Origin: Candidatus Nitrosopumilus sp.
Lineage (GTDB): Archaea; Thermoproteota; Nitrososphaeria; Nitrososphaerales; Nitrosopumilaceae
NCBI GenBank assembly: GCA_028335865.1
Contig: JAOKTA010000005.1
Coordinates: 1-37,413 of the forward strand
DNA: 37,413 nt
Reading direction: 5' to 3'
Shown: piece after piece, positions 29,166-37,092 of the stretch
Numbering within the stretch: position 1 is the stretch's first letter
How the letters are laid out: each line of letters opens with the position of its first letter
The notes under the pieces: model-generated
What the model saw: the letters and a program-made list of their open reading frames with translations, nothing else
Told to the model about the DNA's origin: nothing
Databases searched by the model: none
Made by a program: the position numbers and the translations under genes

Positions 29166-30494
29166 ATGGGAACTCAAATGACTTCTGCTCGAAGAGGCGT
29201 GGCAACTGATGAAATGAAGCAAGTTGCTAAAGATGAAGATGTTTCACTTAATTGGTTGATCCCAAAAATTGCAAAGGGTTCAATAATTATTCCTAGCAAT
29301 AATGTAAGACCGCAAAAAATTCACAATGTTGGAATTGGCAAGGGTATGAAAACTAAAGTTAATGTCAATATTGGAACTTCAACTTTGAATGTAAATTTAG
29401 ATGAAGAAATTGAGAAGGCGAAGGTTGCCGTAAAATACCATGCAGATACTATGATGGACCTTAGTGATGGTGGTGATGTTAAAAAAATACGTCAAACACT
29501 AATGGATAATGCACCAATTACTTTTGGTACTGTTCCAATTTACGAAGCTTACAACTACGGTGTTGAAGTTCACAAAAATCCTTTGAATTTAACAGAAGAT
29601 GATTACATCAAAGCATTTGAAAATAATGCAAAAGATGGAGTTGATTATACCACTATTCACTCTGGAATTACAAAAGATATTGCAAAACGAATCTTAAAAG
29701 TTCAACGATATGGTGGAGTCGTGAGCAAAGGTGGTACAATAACTGCTGCTTGGATGTTAAAACATGATAAAGAAAACCCATACATTACTCATTATGATTA
29801 CATGATGGAAATTGCCAAAAAATATGATGTAACCTTTAGTCTTGGGGATGCATTAAGACCTGGTTCAATTTTAGATTCACATGATGAATTACAGGTACAG
29901 GAAATGATCAATATTTCTCGATTAACAAAAAGGGCTCATGAACAAGATATTCAAGTTATGGTTGAAGGGCCTGGTCATGTTCCATTAAATGAAGTAGCTG
30001 CAAATGTCAGATTAGCTAAATCTCTTATTGGTGATGTCCCTTACTATGTTCTTGGTCCTTTAGTTACCGATGTTGCTTCTGGACATGATCATATTGCAAG
30101 CGCTATTGGTGCTGCAGTTTCGGCAAGTGAGGGTGTAGATCTTTTGTGTTACCTAACTCCATCTGAACATTTGGCGTTACCTAATGCTGAAGAGGTTAAA
30201 GCTGGATTGATTGCTTATAGAATTGCAGCTCATGCTGGTGATCTTGTAAAAATGCGTGATAAAGCCATTAAATGGGATATGGAAATGACTGAAGCTAGAC
30301 GCACATTGGATTGGGAAAAACAACTTGCTTTATCTATTGATCCTGAAGCAGCTGCAAAAATTCACAATAGAACTGGACAACATCTTGGAAATAACGTGCC
30401 TTGTACTATGTGTGGAGGTGCATGTGTTTACATGATGTTACCCCAACAAAAAAAATATGATAAAGAAAATGAAAATTTACAACAAATAGAATAG
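29166..30494 (+). CDS. thiC: Phosphomethylpyrimidine synthase ThiC
   Basis: Radical SAM enzyme that rearranges aminoimidazole ribotide to HMP phosphate. The 442-aa product starts MGTQMTSARRGVATDEM and contains the ThiC core 'GTVPIYEAYNYGVEV', 'DYTTIHSGITKDIAKR', 'FSLGDALRPGSILDSHDELQ', 'MVEGPGHVPLNEVAANVRLA' and 'YYVLGPLVTDVASGHDHI'. The C-terminal cluster ligands are CTMCGGAC (CX2CX3C; the E. coli type has CX2CX4C). Start at ATG 29166 on promoter spacing. No TPP riboswitch pattern is visible upstream. Confidence 0.96.
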   Translation: MGTQMTSARRGVATDEMKQVAKDEDVSLNWLIPKIAKGSIIIPSNNVRPQKIHNVGIGKGMKTKVNVNIGTSTLNVNLDEEIEKAKVAVKYHADTMMDLSDGGDVKKIRQTLMDNAPITFGTVPIYEAYNYGVEVHKNPLNLTEDDYIKAFENNAKDGVDYTTIHSGITKDIAKRILKVQRYGGVVSKGGTITAAWMLKHDKENPYITHYDYMMEIAKKYDVTFSLGDALRPGSILDSHDELQVQEMINISRLTKRAHEQDIQVMVEGPGHVPLNEVAANVRLAKSLIGDVPYYVLGPLVTDVASGHDHIASAIGAAVSASEGVDLLCYLTPSEHLALPNAEEVKAGLIAYRIAAHAGDLVKMRDKAIKWDMEMTEARRTLDWEKQLALSIDPEAAAKIHNRTGQHLGNNVPCTMCGGACVYMMLPQQKKYDKENENLQQIE

Positions 30495-30855
30495 TATTTT
30501 ATCTAGTTCAGGCACCGTTTCATAATTTTTTAATCCATTTAAATTCTGAATTTTTCCAATTCATTTTAACCTCTGTCTGTTTTGTTTCAAATAAAAATAT
30601 CTCTCACTCATGATTTTCATACTATGCTAAAGAAATTATTATTTTCTCTGTGGATTTAAGAAGTTTAATTTCATCTTATGTCCTCCCTACTTGCTCAAAA
30701 ATTTCAATTTTTGCTCTATTTACTGGACTCTCTTCTTTTTCAATAATACTGCTAACTCCTGACCCCTTCGTTGATCTTACTTTATCACTTCTTTTTAGAA
30801 TTAATAATTTATTATTATTTTTAATAAAAGATGTAGCTATTTTTGTTGAATGCAC
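30477..30855 (-). pseudogene. Decayed Nudix hydrolase gene with three in-frame stops
   Basis: Read in one unbroken minus-strand frame from GTG 30855: 'TKIATSFIKNNNKLLILKRS' with DKVRSTKG, a degenerate Nudix box (SSIIEKEESPVNRAKIEIFE, QVG), then TAA at 30676-30678, 'DEIKLLKSTEKIIISLA', TAG at 30622-30624, YENHE, TGA at 30604-30606, then 'EIFLFETKQTEVKMNWKNSE' with FKWIKNYETVPELDKIL and a final TAA at 30477-30479. Each stop is one substitution from a sensible sense codon (AAA, CAG, TGG). The box has lost the Gly, the Arg and one Glu, and residues before it seem deleted. It starts 5 bp after tyrA, so it was probably the last gene of that operon. Three different stop codons exclude recoding. Confidence 0.82.
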
Positions 30856-30860
30856 TTTAT

Positions 30861-31712
30861 CTATTTTTCAATAGTTTTTGCCATCTTTGTGAGTTTTTTA
30901 TATGAATCATTAAGATCTGAATGTTTGGAAAGTCTCTCTTGACAATTTTTAATATATTCAATCACTTCCTCTGTTTTTGATTCTTGAACTGATGTTAGTA
31001 GCCTGCCTACATCTTTCCAGAGCTCTTCTGCAACCCTTCTGATTTCTGGATTTGCAATTATCGTTTCAATTAATTCTGGAGTTTCTGTCATTATACTTTC
31101 TGCCAATACCTTTTGGACTCTGAATGTTGTACCTGACATTTTTTCTGTTAGTAATGATTTTTCATCTTTTGATATTATGTTTGCAAAAACTAAATTCATT
31201 AAATGCGTTAATCCTAAAATTATTGCAATTTTTTTATCATGTTCGATTGCATCAATTGTAACAAAATTTGCCCCCTCGAACAATTCTTTTGCAACTGTTA
31301 GTTCTTTTTTAGCATCTTTGATTGGAACTGAGATGATATTTTGGTTTTTGACTGTTTTTATTCCTGGACCAAACATTGGATGAATACAAATTGGATTAAT
31401 TTTATCTGGCATTTTTGATAATGATGATACTACTTTAGATTTTTCTGATGAAATTTCAATAAGATACGTTCCTCTTTTCATTTCTTTTGCAATTAATCTA
31501 ATTATTTCTGGAGTTCTTCTTGTTGGTGTGCATAGAATAACATAATCTGCTTTCAAAATTGCACCTACTAGTGATTCTGATACTATTACATTTTTTCCAA
31601 AATCGTTACTTTCTGAATCATATCCTGTTACTTGATATTCTGAACCTGAAAAATAATTTGTAAACCATTGTCCCATTTGACCTCCTGCGCCGATAACTGT
31701 TAATTGTTTCAC
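30861..31712 (-). CDS. tyrA: Prephenate/arogenate dehydrogenase TyrA
   Basis: Tyrosine branch dehydrogenase, 283 aa, using NAD(P). N-terminal Rossmann motif GAGGQMGQW (residues 8-16), 'YDSES' after the second strand, and the catalytic His111 in ICIHPMFGPGIK. The C-terminal helical dimerisation domain includes 'LGLTHLMNLVFANIIS'. The start ATG overlaps the aminotransferase stop by 4 bp. No regulatory ACT domain. Because the upstream gene carries an aminotransferase, arogenate rather than prephenate could be the substrate; this is inference. Confidence 0.92.
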   Translation of the reverse strand: MKQLTVIGAGGQMGQWFTNYFSGSEYQVTGYDSESNDFGKNVIVSESLVGAILKADYVILCTPTRRTPEIIRLIAKEMKRGTYLIEISSEKSKVVSSLSKMPDKINPICIHPMFGPGIKTVKNQNIISVPIKDAKKELTVAKELFEGANFVTIDAIEHDKKIAIILGLTHLMNLVFANIISKDEKSLLTEKMSGTTFRVQKVLAESIMTETPELIETIIANPEIRRVAEELWKDVGRLLTSVQESKTEEVIEYIKNCQERLSKHSDLNDSYKKLTKMAKTIEK

Positions 31713-33079
31713 TGTTTTTCACTCATGATGTTGCCTAGTATATGCATTCCTTCCATTAGTGTTTTTTCATCCTGACATGCAGATATTCTGATAAAACCCT
31801 TGTAATTCCCAAATCCTTCCCCTGGTGCAACTGCAATCCCTTTTTCTAGTGAATTATTGGCAAATTCTACCCCGTCAAAGCCTTCTTGATTAATTTTTGC
31901 AAAAATATACATTGCTCCATCTGGAATTATGAACTCTAGACCCATTTCTTTTGCTTTGTCTGATAACATATCTAGTCTTTTTTGCACTGTTTTAGAATTA
32001 TTTGATGTATCTGCATCTAATGCTTTCATTGCAACATATTGGATTGGTTCTGAAACATTCGTTAAACAAAGCGCTTCCAATTTTGCCATTTTTTCTATGA
32101 TTTGTTTAGATGCTATTCCATACCCTACTCTAAACCCTGTCATGGCATGTGATTTTGAAAATGATTGTGTAACGATACTTTTTTCATAATTATAACTTAG
32201 AATACTTTTCCAATTTATTTTTGCATATTGTGAATAAATTTCATCACTTAACACATACAAATTATTTTCTTTTGCTAATTCCATAATTGTATCTTGTAAT
32301 TTTTCTGGTAAAATTTTGCCTGTTGGATTGTTTGGATAATTCAAAACAATCATTTTTGTATTTGGATTAGTTATATTTTTAATCTGCTCAATTGATGGTT
32401 CCCATTTTTCTTCTAATGTTGTGGTTACTGTTCTTACTTTGATTCCTGCATTTAATGCACAATCTTTGTATGCTGGCCATGCTGGTTCAATTACTATCAT
32501 TTCGTCCCCTGGATTTAGTAATGTGCTGATTGCTGAATAAATTGAAAATCTTGCACCTGGACTCACTATGATATTTTCTTGTGTAGCCTCTACGTTAAAT
32601 TTTTTTGAAACATATTTTGCAAGTGCTTCTCTAAAAATTGGCATGCCTTTTGCTTGCCCATATTTCATAAACCCTTTATCGAAAACTTCTGATAGTGATT
32701 TTTTAACAATTTCTGGTGGTGAGAAATCTGGTTCTCCCACTTCCATGTGTATTATTTTTTCCCCTTTTTGTTCAAGTGATTTTGCTTTTAAGAAAATTGA
32801 AAGATGTGTTTGTTTATTTTCTGATTGTACTCTTATTGACTCGTTTAGTAAAAAATTTAAAAACTTTGATGCTAATGTTTCATCTAATCCTATTTCCTTA
32901 GATAATTGTAATATTTTTCCACGTAAATTGTCCTCACGTTCTTCATCTGAAATACTCTTTCCAATATTTTTTTTGACTTCGCCAATTTCTTTTGCAATAT
33001 TTGTTCTAGTTTTTAACAAATTGATCATTTCTACTGTAACTGCATCCATTTTGTTTCTAAGATCGTTAATGTCTGACAT
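31709..33079 (-). CDS. Fused chorismate mutase-class I aminotransferase
   Basis: Residues 1-about 85 are a chorismate mutase of the AroQ type ('DLRNKMDAVTVEMINLLKTR' followed by TNIAKEIGEVK and an ISDEERED segment). Residues about 95-456 are a PLP-dependent class I/II aminotransferase with 'MEVGEPDFSPPEIV', 'VSPGARFSIYSAISTLLNPG', NYPNNPTG, 'DEIYSQY' and the PLP lysine in SFSKSHAMTGFRVGYG. Together they would convert chorismate to prephenate and then transaminate prephenate, or a later keto acid. The frame is open 14 codons further upstream but that overlaps aroC; the ATG at 33079 lies 4 bp after the aroC stop, so I use it. Confidence 0.92.
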   Translation of the reverse strand: MSDINDLRNKMDAVTVEMINLLKTRTNIAKEIGEVKKNIGKSISDEEREDNLRGKILQLSKEIGLDETLASKFLNFLLNESIRVQSENKQTHLSIFLKAKSLEQKGEKIIHMEVGEPDFSPPEIVKKSLSEVFDKGFMKYGQAKGMPIFREALAKYVSKKFNVEATQENIIVSPGARFSIYSAISTLLNPGDEMIVIEPAWPAYKDCALNAGIKVRTVTTTLEEKWEPSIEQIKNITNPNTKMIVLNYPNNPTGKILPEKLQDTIMELAKENNLYVLSDEIYSQYAKINWKSILSYNYEKSIVTQSFSKSHAMTGFRVGYGIASKQIIEKMAKLEALCLTNVSEPIQYVAMKALDADTSNNSKTVQKRLDMLSDKAKEMGLEFIIPDGAMYIFAKINQEGFDGVEFANNSLEKGIAVAPGEGFGNYKGFIRISACQDEKTLMEGMHILGNIMSEKQ

Positions 33080-33083
33080 TTTT

Positions 33084-34181
33084 TTATAAACTGGGTTTAA
33101 TTGCACCTGTGATAAGTGCATGATCTGCTATTGTTAGAGCCACTAGTGAATCTACTACTGGTGCTGCTCTTGGTACTACACATGGATCATGTCTCCCTTT
33201 CACTTGAAGTATCGCGTCTTTTTTATTTTTAATATCTACTGTACTCTGTTTTTGAGCGATTGATGATACGGGTTTGAATGCAACTCTCATTGTAATTGGC
33301 ATGCCGTTTGAAATCCCTCCTAATATTCCTCCTGAGTTATTTGTTTTTGTTATGATTTTTCCTTTTTTCATTGTGTACAAATCATTATTTTCTGAACCAA
33401 ATAATTCTGAACCTCTAAACCCTGAACCAAATTCTACCCCTTTTACTGACGGAATTGAAAAAATTGCTTTACTCAAATCTGATTCTAACGAACTAAAAAT
33501 TGGTTCACCTAGCCCTACTGGTACATTTGTTGTAATTGATTCAACTATTCCGCCTAGAGAGTCTCCTTTCTTTCTTGCATCTAAAATTGACTCTCTCATT
33601 TTTTCAGCTGTTTTTTCTTCTGGACATCTTACTTCATTTTTATAAATTAATTTTGCCATTTTTTCATTAAATTCCTTTTCCATCTTTATTTTTCCAATTT
33701 GTGATGTGAATGAATTTATTTTAATTCCTAATGTGACTTTGAGTAACTTTCTTGCAATCGCACCTCCCATTACATGTGTTGCAGTTAGTCTTCCTGAAAA
33801 TCTTCCTCCTCCTCGATGATCATTAAACTGATTATATTTCATCATTGCAGGATAATCTGAATGACCTGGTCTTAATTTTGTTTTTAAATTTTCATAATCT
33901 TTTGATTTTTGATCTGAATTCCAAATTAACATTGTAATTGGTGCTCCTGTTGTAAACCCTCTGAAAACTCCTGATACTATTTCTACAATATCGCCTTCTT
34001 TTCTTTGTGTTGAAATTAAATTTTGACCTGGCTTTCTTAGGTCCAACATATCCTGTATTTCTTTTTCATCTATTTCTAATCCTGCAGGACACCCGTCCAA
34101 TACTGATCCAATTGATCTTCCATGACTTTCACCAAAACTTGTTAAGACAAGACGTTGGCCAATAGAACTTCCCGGCAACAT
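33084..34181 (-). CDS. aroC: Chorismate synthase
   Basis: Converts EPSP to chorismate with reduced FMN. All family motifs are visible: TSFGESHGRSIG near the N-terminus, 'PGHSDYPAMMKYNQFNDHRG' followed by GGRFSGRLTA, and DPCVVPRAAPVVDS at the C-terminus. Length 365 aa is normal. A TATA-like element 24 bp upstream suggests this is the promoter for aroC-CM/AT-tyrA(-Nudix). The 96-bp gap upstream separates it from the sulfotransferase. Confidence 0.97.
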   Translation of the reverse strand: MLPGSSIGQRLVLTSFGESHGRSIGSVLDGCPAGLEIDEKEIQDMLDLRKPGQNLISTQRKEGDIVEIVSGVFRGFTTGAPITMLIWNSDQKSKDYENLKTKLRPGHSDYPAMMKYNQFNDHRGGGRFSGRLTATHVMGGAIARKLLKVTLGIKINSFTSQIGKIKMEKEFNEKMAKLIYKNEVRCPEEKTAEKMRESILDARKKGDSLGGIVESITTNVPVGLGEPIFSSLESDLSKAIFSIPSVKGVEFGSGFRGSELFGSENNDLYTMKKGKIITKTNNSGGILGGISNGMPITMRVAFKPVSSIAQKQSTVDIKNKKDAILQVKGRHDPCVVPRAAPVVDSLVALTIADHALITGAIKPSL

Positions 34182-34200
34182 TCTATCTATGTTAAGTGAT

Positions 34201-34210
34201 GTTTATAATT
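34201..34210 (-). promoter_or_regulatory. TATA box for the aroC operon
   Basis: AATTATAAAC on the minus strand, centred about 24 bp before the aroC ATG. Confidence 0.55.
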
Positions 34211-34277
34211 CCTCGTGGTTTTGGAAAAAATTACCTCATTTTGACTTGTGTTATTGTGTGTAAAAATTACGTTCTTT

Positions 34278-35135
34278 CTATTTATCCCAATCAAATTTTT
34301 GATTAATTATATTAAATAACTCCTCATTATGTGGTTTAAAGAAATCTATTACTTTCTGACGTAGTTCTGAATTTAATGGTGTGTAGTCTCCTCCCGTGTT
34401 ATGTTTAGTTACTGTATCTATTTCTTCATCCTTAATATTCAAAAAATTATGTATTTTTGAAAATACCTCTTTATGATTTTTTTTTAATTCTTCAGATGAT
34501 AAAATTAGTAATTGTTCTGAACTAAAATATTTTAACCATTCTTTTACTAATTTTACATAAATGCTGGGTCCGATGTATGAATTTAAAATAAAATTCTTGT
34601 ATTCACTATCATCATTTTTAACTTCTTCATATTTTTTCAAGTCTTTATCTAATATTTCCTGAAATGATTTTTTTGTTTTTATTCCTCTTTTAGTACTAGC
34701 TTGATAATGTGAATATGTTCTATCAACTGGATTTCTTAAAACTAGAATCAATTTTACATTGGGTAATGTTTCATACATCCGTTTTATGCAGCTTGGGTTT
34801 TGAAAATATCCTGGTGTAACATCATACGTAAGAAATTTTTTATGTTCATGTTCTATTTTTTGTTGTGTAAATTTTGTGGGAAATAAAGAGCGATACCAAT
34901 TTAATCCCAGATTAAAATTATCATCAAAATATCCCAATTCATCATATGCTGATTTTATTATGCATGGATGTTGGCTTAAGTAATGATATAATGATGTTGT
35001 ACCTGATTTTGCTGCCCCAATAACAATAAATTCTGGTAGAACTCTGAGGCTTGAAGTTAGATAATAGAAATGTCTGTTAATCAACTTATGTTTAATTATT
35101 ATATTTAGTTTTTTTAAGTTCTGATACAATCTCAT
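34278..35135 (-). CDS. PAPS-dependent sulfotransferase
   Basis: Sulfotransferase-domain protein of 285 aa. The 5'-phosphosulfate loop is FIVIGAAKSGTTSLYHYL (Gly40-Ser48) and the 3'-phosphate loop is LILVLRNPVDRTYSHYQAST. The pattern 'KFLTYDVTPGYFQNP' with Asp/Thr-Pro-Gly-Tyr is typical of heparan-sulfate or carbohydrate sulfotransferases, as is 'KHNTGGDYTPLNSELRQKV' near the C-terminus. A short basic N-terminal extension without signal peptide or membrane helix is present. Probably sulfates a glycan or lipid head group. The ATG overlaps the upstream pyruvate-kinase-like gene by 4 bp. Confidence 0.92.
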   Translation of the reverse strand: MRLYQNLKKLNIIIKHKLINRHFYYLTSSLRVLPEFIVIGAAKSGTTSLYHYLSQHPCIIKSAYDELGYFDDNFNLGLNWYRSLFPTKFTQQKIEHEHKKFLTYDVTPGYFQNPSCIKRMYETLPNVKLILVLRNPVDRTYSHYQASTKRGIKTKKSFQEILDKDLKKYEEVKNDDSEYKNFILNSYIGPSIYVKLVKEWLKYFSSEQLLILSSEELKKNHKEVFSKIHNFLNIKDEEIDTVTKHNTGGDYTPLNSELRQKVIDFFKPHNEELFNIINQKFDWDK

Positions 35136-35704
35136 TGTACATACTCTGAAATACGTTTTTCCTCATCGCTAAATATTACGCCGATAGTTCGTAATAGTGT
35201 AATTTTATTAGAATTACAATAGTCTGTAAGTTGTTGTATGTATTTTTTAAAAATATTGCTGGATTTGTTATTTTTTATTATTGCAGAAAATAGATCATCA
35301 TGATCTAACATTACTATTTTTTTATCCGTAGGAATTGCATTTACAATTTCTGAAATGTTTTCAATTGCTGTTGGACTTTCTATTTTTGGGACTAATGTGA
35401 TATGTGCAGGTATTTTCTGTATATACTCTTCTAAATCCTTAGGTGATTCAACATTTGAGATTGCAAAATATTTAATTTGTTTATGGGATAATATTATGGG
35501 GATAATATCATCTAACGTGTATTTGTTATTCGGTGGCTTTATTCTTTTTATGGGTAAATCTAAAAATATTGAATTATTTTTATGTGTATCAAGAATATCC
35601 GATAATTCTTTTATGCTATCGCACCAGGCCAAATTTATTCTAAATATGGTGTCTTTTGAAACTTCAATTCCGTAATTGGTTACATTTTGTGATATTATTC
35701 TCAT
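35132..35704 (-). CDS. Truncated TIM-barrel protein, pyruvate kinase / HpcH-HpaI-like (190 aa)
   Basis: Segments resemble the pyruvate kinase barrel: FRINLAWCDSIKEL like the N-terminal strand, 'FLDLPIKRIK' like the DLpGpkiR region, 'ITLVPKIESPTAIENISEIV' like the KIEn...nideI segment, and 'KKIVMLDHDDLFSAI' where pyruvate kinase has the mvaRGDLg segment. The catalytic metal Asp and substrate Lys-containing segments are therefore partly present, but the protein is far shorter than pyruvate kinase (no B or C domain). It may be a citramalate lyase/aldolase-like or PEP-related enzyme. It is co-transcribed with the sulfotransferase (4-bp overlap). Tentative family, function unknown. Confidence 0.7.
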   Translation of the reverse strand: MRIISQNVTNYGIEVSKDTIFRINLAWCDSIKELSDILDTHKNNSIFLDLPIKRIKPPNNKYTLDDIIPIILSHKQIKYFAISNVESPKDLEEYIQKIPAHITLVPKIESPTAIENISEIVNAIPTDKKIVMLDHDDLFSAIIKNNKSSNIFKKYIQQLTDYCNSNKITLLRTIGVIFSDEEKRISEYVQ

Positions 35705-35707
35705 TGT

Positions 35708-35733
35708 ACTCCTCTATTTTTTTGTTTTATATA
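35708..35733 (-). promoter_or_regulatory. Shine-Dalgarno and TATA box for the sulfotransferase pair
   Basis: On the minus strand AGAGGAGT lies four bases before the ATG at 35704 (core 35708-35714), and TATATAAAAC lies near 35725-35733. If the TATA box sets transcription about 25 bp downstream, the Shine-Dalgarno would be barely inside the transcript, so one of the two elements may be inactive. Either way the pair has its own expression signals. Confidence 0.5.
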
Positions 35734-35823
35734 CTATAGGCTATTATTTTTGGAGAAAACACATCATATTTTGACCCTGAATTTTTTTCTGGAAACATGA
35801 TCATTTGTATTTTTAATTATTTT

Positions 35824-37092
35824 TTATAATTTTTGAATTTTTGCGCCTAATCTATTCATTTCTTCTATAAAATTTGGATATGATACTTCTACTGATTCTG
35901 AGTCTGTTACCGTACAATTTCCAATGTATGTTCCAGCAATACAAAATGCCATAAATAATCTATGATCATTTTCTGAATCCAGATTTGCACCTATTAGTTT
36001 ATTTGAAGATTCTAAAATTAAACCATCTTCTTTTTCTTCTACATTGATTCCTATTTTTGGTAATTCTCTTGCAAGAATGGCAATTCTATCTGTTTCTTTT
36101 AATCTTGCATGTTTTACATTTACAATTTCTATTGGATTTGATGACATTAGGGATAATATTGCAAGTGGTGGTAAAAGATCTGGTGAATTTCTTAAATCAA
36201 ACACTCCGCCTTTTAATTTTTCAGGTGATTTAATTTTAATTTCATCATCATTAATTATAACTGACACACCTAGTTGCTCTAGAAAATCTATGAATGCTTC
36301 ATCTCCTTGTGGCAAATTTCCCATACTTCCTTTGACTGTTATATCTTCTCCATTAAGTACTGCAAATGAAAGAATTAATGCTAAACTTGAAAAATCAATT
36401 GGAACTGTAAATGTAGTATTTTTATAAATTTGTGGTAATACATTATATTTTTTATATGGAATTAATGTTTGAACTGAAACTCCGAATTTTCTCATTGTTG
36501 CAACTGTTGCATCTAGATATGGTTTTGAAACTAAATCTCCTTCTATGTTTAAATTAATTCCTTTTTTTGTTAGAGGTGCAGTAATTAATAATGATGAAAT
36601 AAACTGACTAGATAGATCTCCTGGAATTATAATTTCTCCTCCTACAATTTCGCCTTTGATTTTAATTGGTGGTTTCCCATCTGTTGAAATACATTTTGCC
36701 CCTATGCTTGATAATGCATCTAACAGTGGTTGCATTGGTCTTTTCTGAATGCTCTCATCTCCTGTTAGGATGATTTCTTCTGAAAATAAACTGGCAATTC
36801 CTATTGCAATTCTAATTGTTGTTCCTGAATTCCCTGTATTGATTTCAGGTACATTTGTGCCTATTTTTATTGATTCTTTTACAATAATTGTTGAGTTCTC
36901 TACTTCTATGACTGCTCCAAATTTTTTACATGCTTCTATCGTTGCTTTTGTATCTGCTGATAGTAGGACATTATCTATTCTGCTATTATTACCTGCAAGT
37001 GATGCTAAAAAAATTCCTCTATGTGTATAGCTTTTATTTGAAGGACAGACAATCTGCCCTTTGATTTTTGATTTCTCTACTTTACAGTTCAT
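35824..37092 (-). CDS. aroA: 3-phosphoshikimate 1-carboxyvinyltransferase (EPSP synthase)
   Basis: Condenses shikimate-3-phosphate with PEP. Family landmarks: 'IVCPSNKSYTHRGIFLASLA' with the substrate-binding KSYTHR, 'NTGNSGTTIRIAIGIASLF' (NSGTT), 'LTGDESIQKRPMQPLLDALS' (RPMxPL), 'PGDLSSQFISSLLITAPL' (SSQF), 'ARLKETDRIAILARELPKIG' and 'DHRLFMAFCIAG'. Length 422 aa is normal. The C-terminal part of the upstream shikimate kinase overlaps it by 11 bp. The next downstream gene is 119 bp away and has its own signals. Confidence 0.97.
   Translation of the reverse strand: MNCKVEKSKIKGQIVCPSNKSYTHRGIFLASLAGNNSRIDNVLLSADTKATIEACKKFGAVIEVENSTIIVKESIKIGTNVPEINTGNSGTTIRIAIGIASLFSEEIILTGDESIQKRPMQPLLDALSSIGAKCISTDGKPPIKIKGEIVGGEIIIPGDLSSQFISSLLITAPLTKKGINLNIEGDLVSKPYLDATVATMRKFGVSVQTLIPYKKYNVLPQIYKNTTFTVPIDFSSLALILSFAVLNGEDITVKGSMGNLPQGDEAFIDFLEQLGVSVIINDDEIKIKSPEKLKGGVFDLRNSPDLLPPLAILSLMSSNPIEIVNVKHARLKETDRIAILARELPKIGINVEEKEDGLILESSNKLIGANLDSENDHRLFMAFCIAGTYIGNCTVTDSESVEVSYPNFIEEMNRLGAKIQKL

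Noticed and set aside
30650-30874. 74-codon plus-strand reading frame in the thiC-tyrA gap
   Set aside because: It is the antisense of the decayed Nudix gene; its residues are compositionally poor, and the minus strand carries clear Nudix similarity.
32568-33089. 173-codon plus-strand frame
   Set aside because: Antisense to the chorismate mutase-aminotransferase; no domain similarity.
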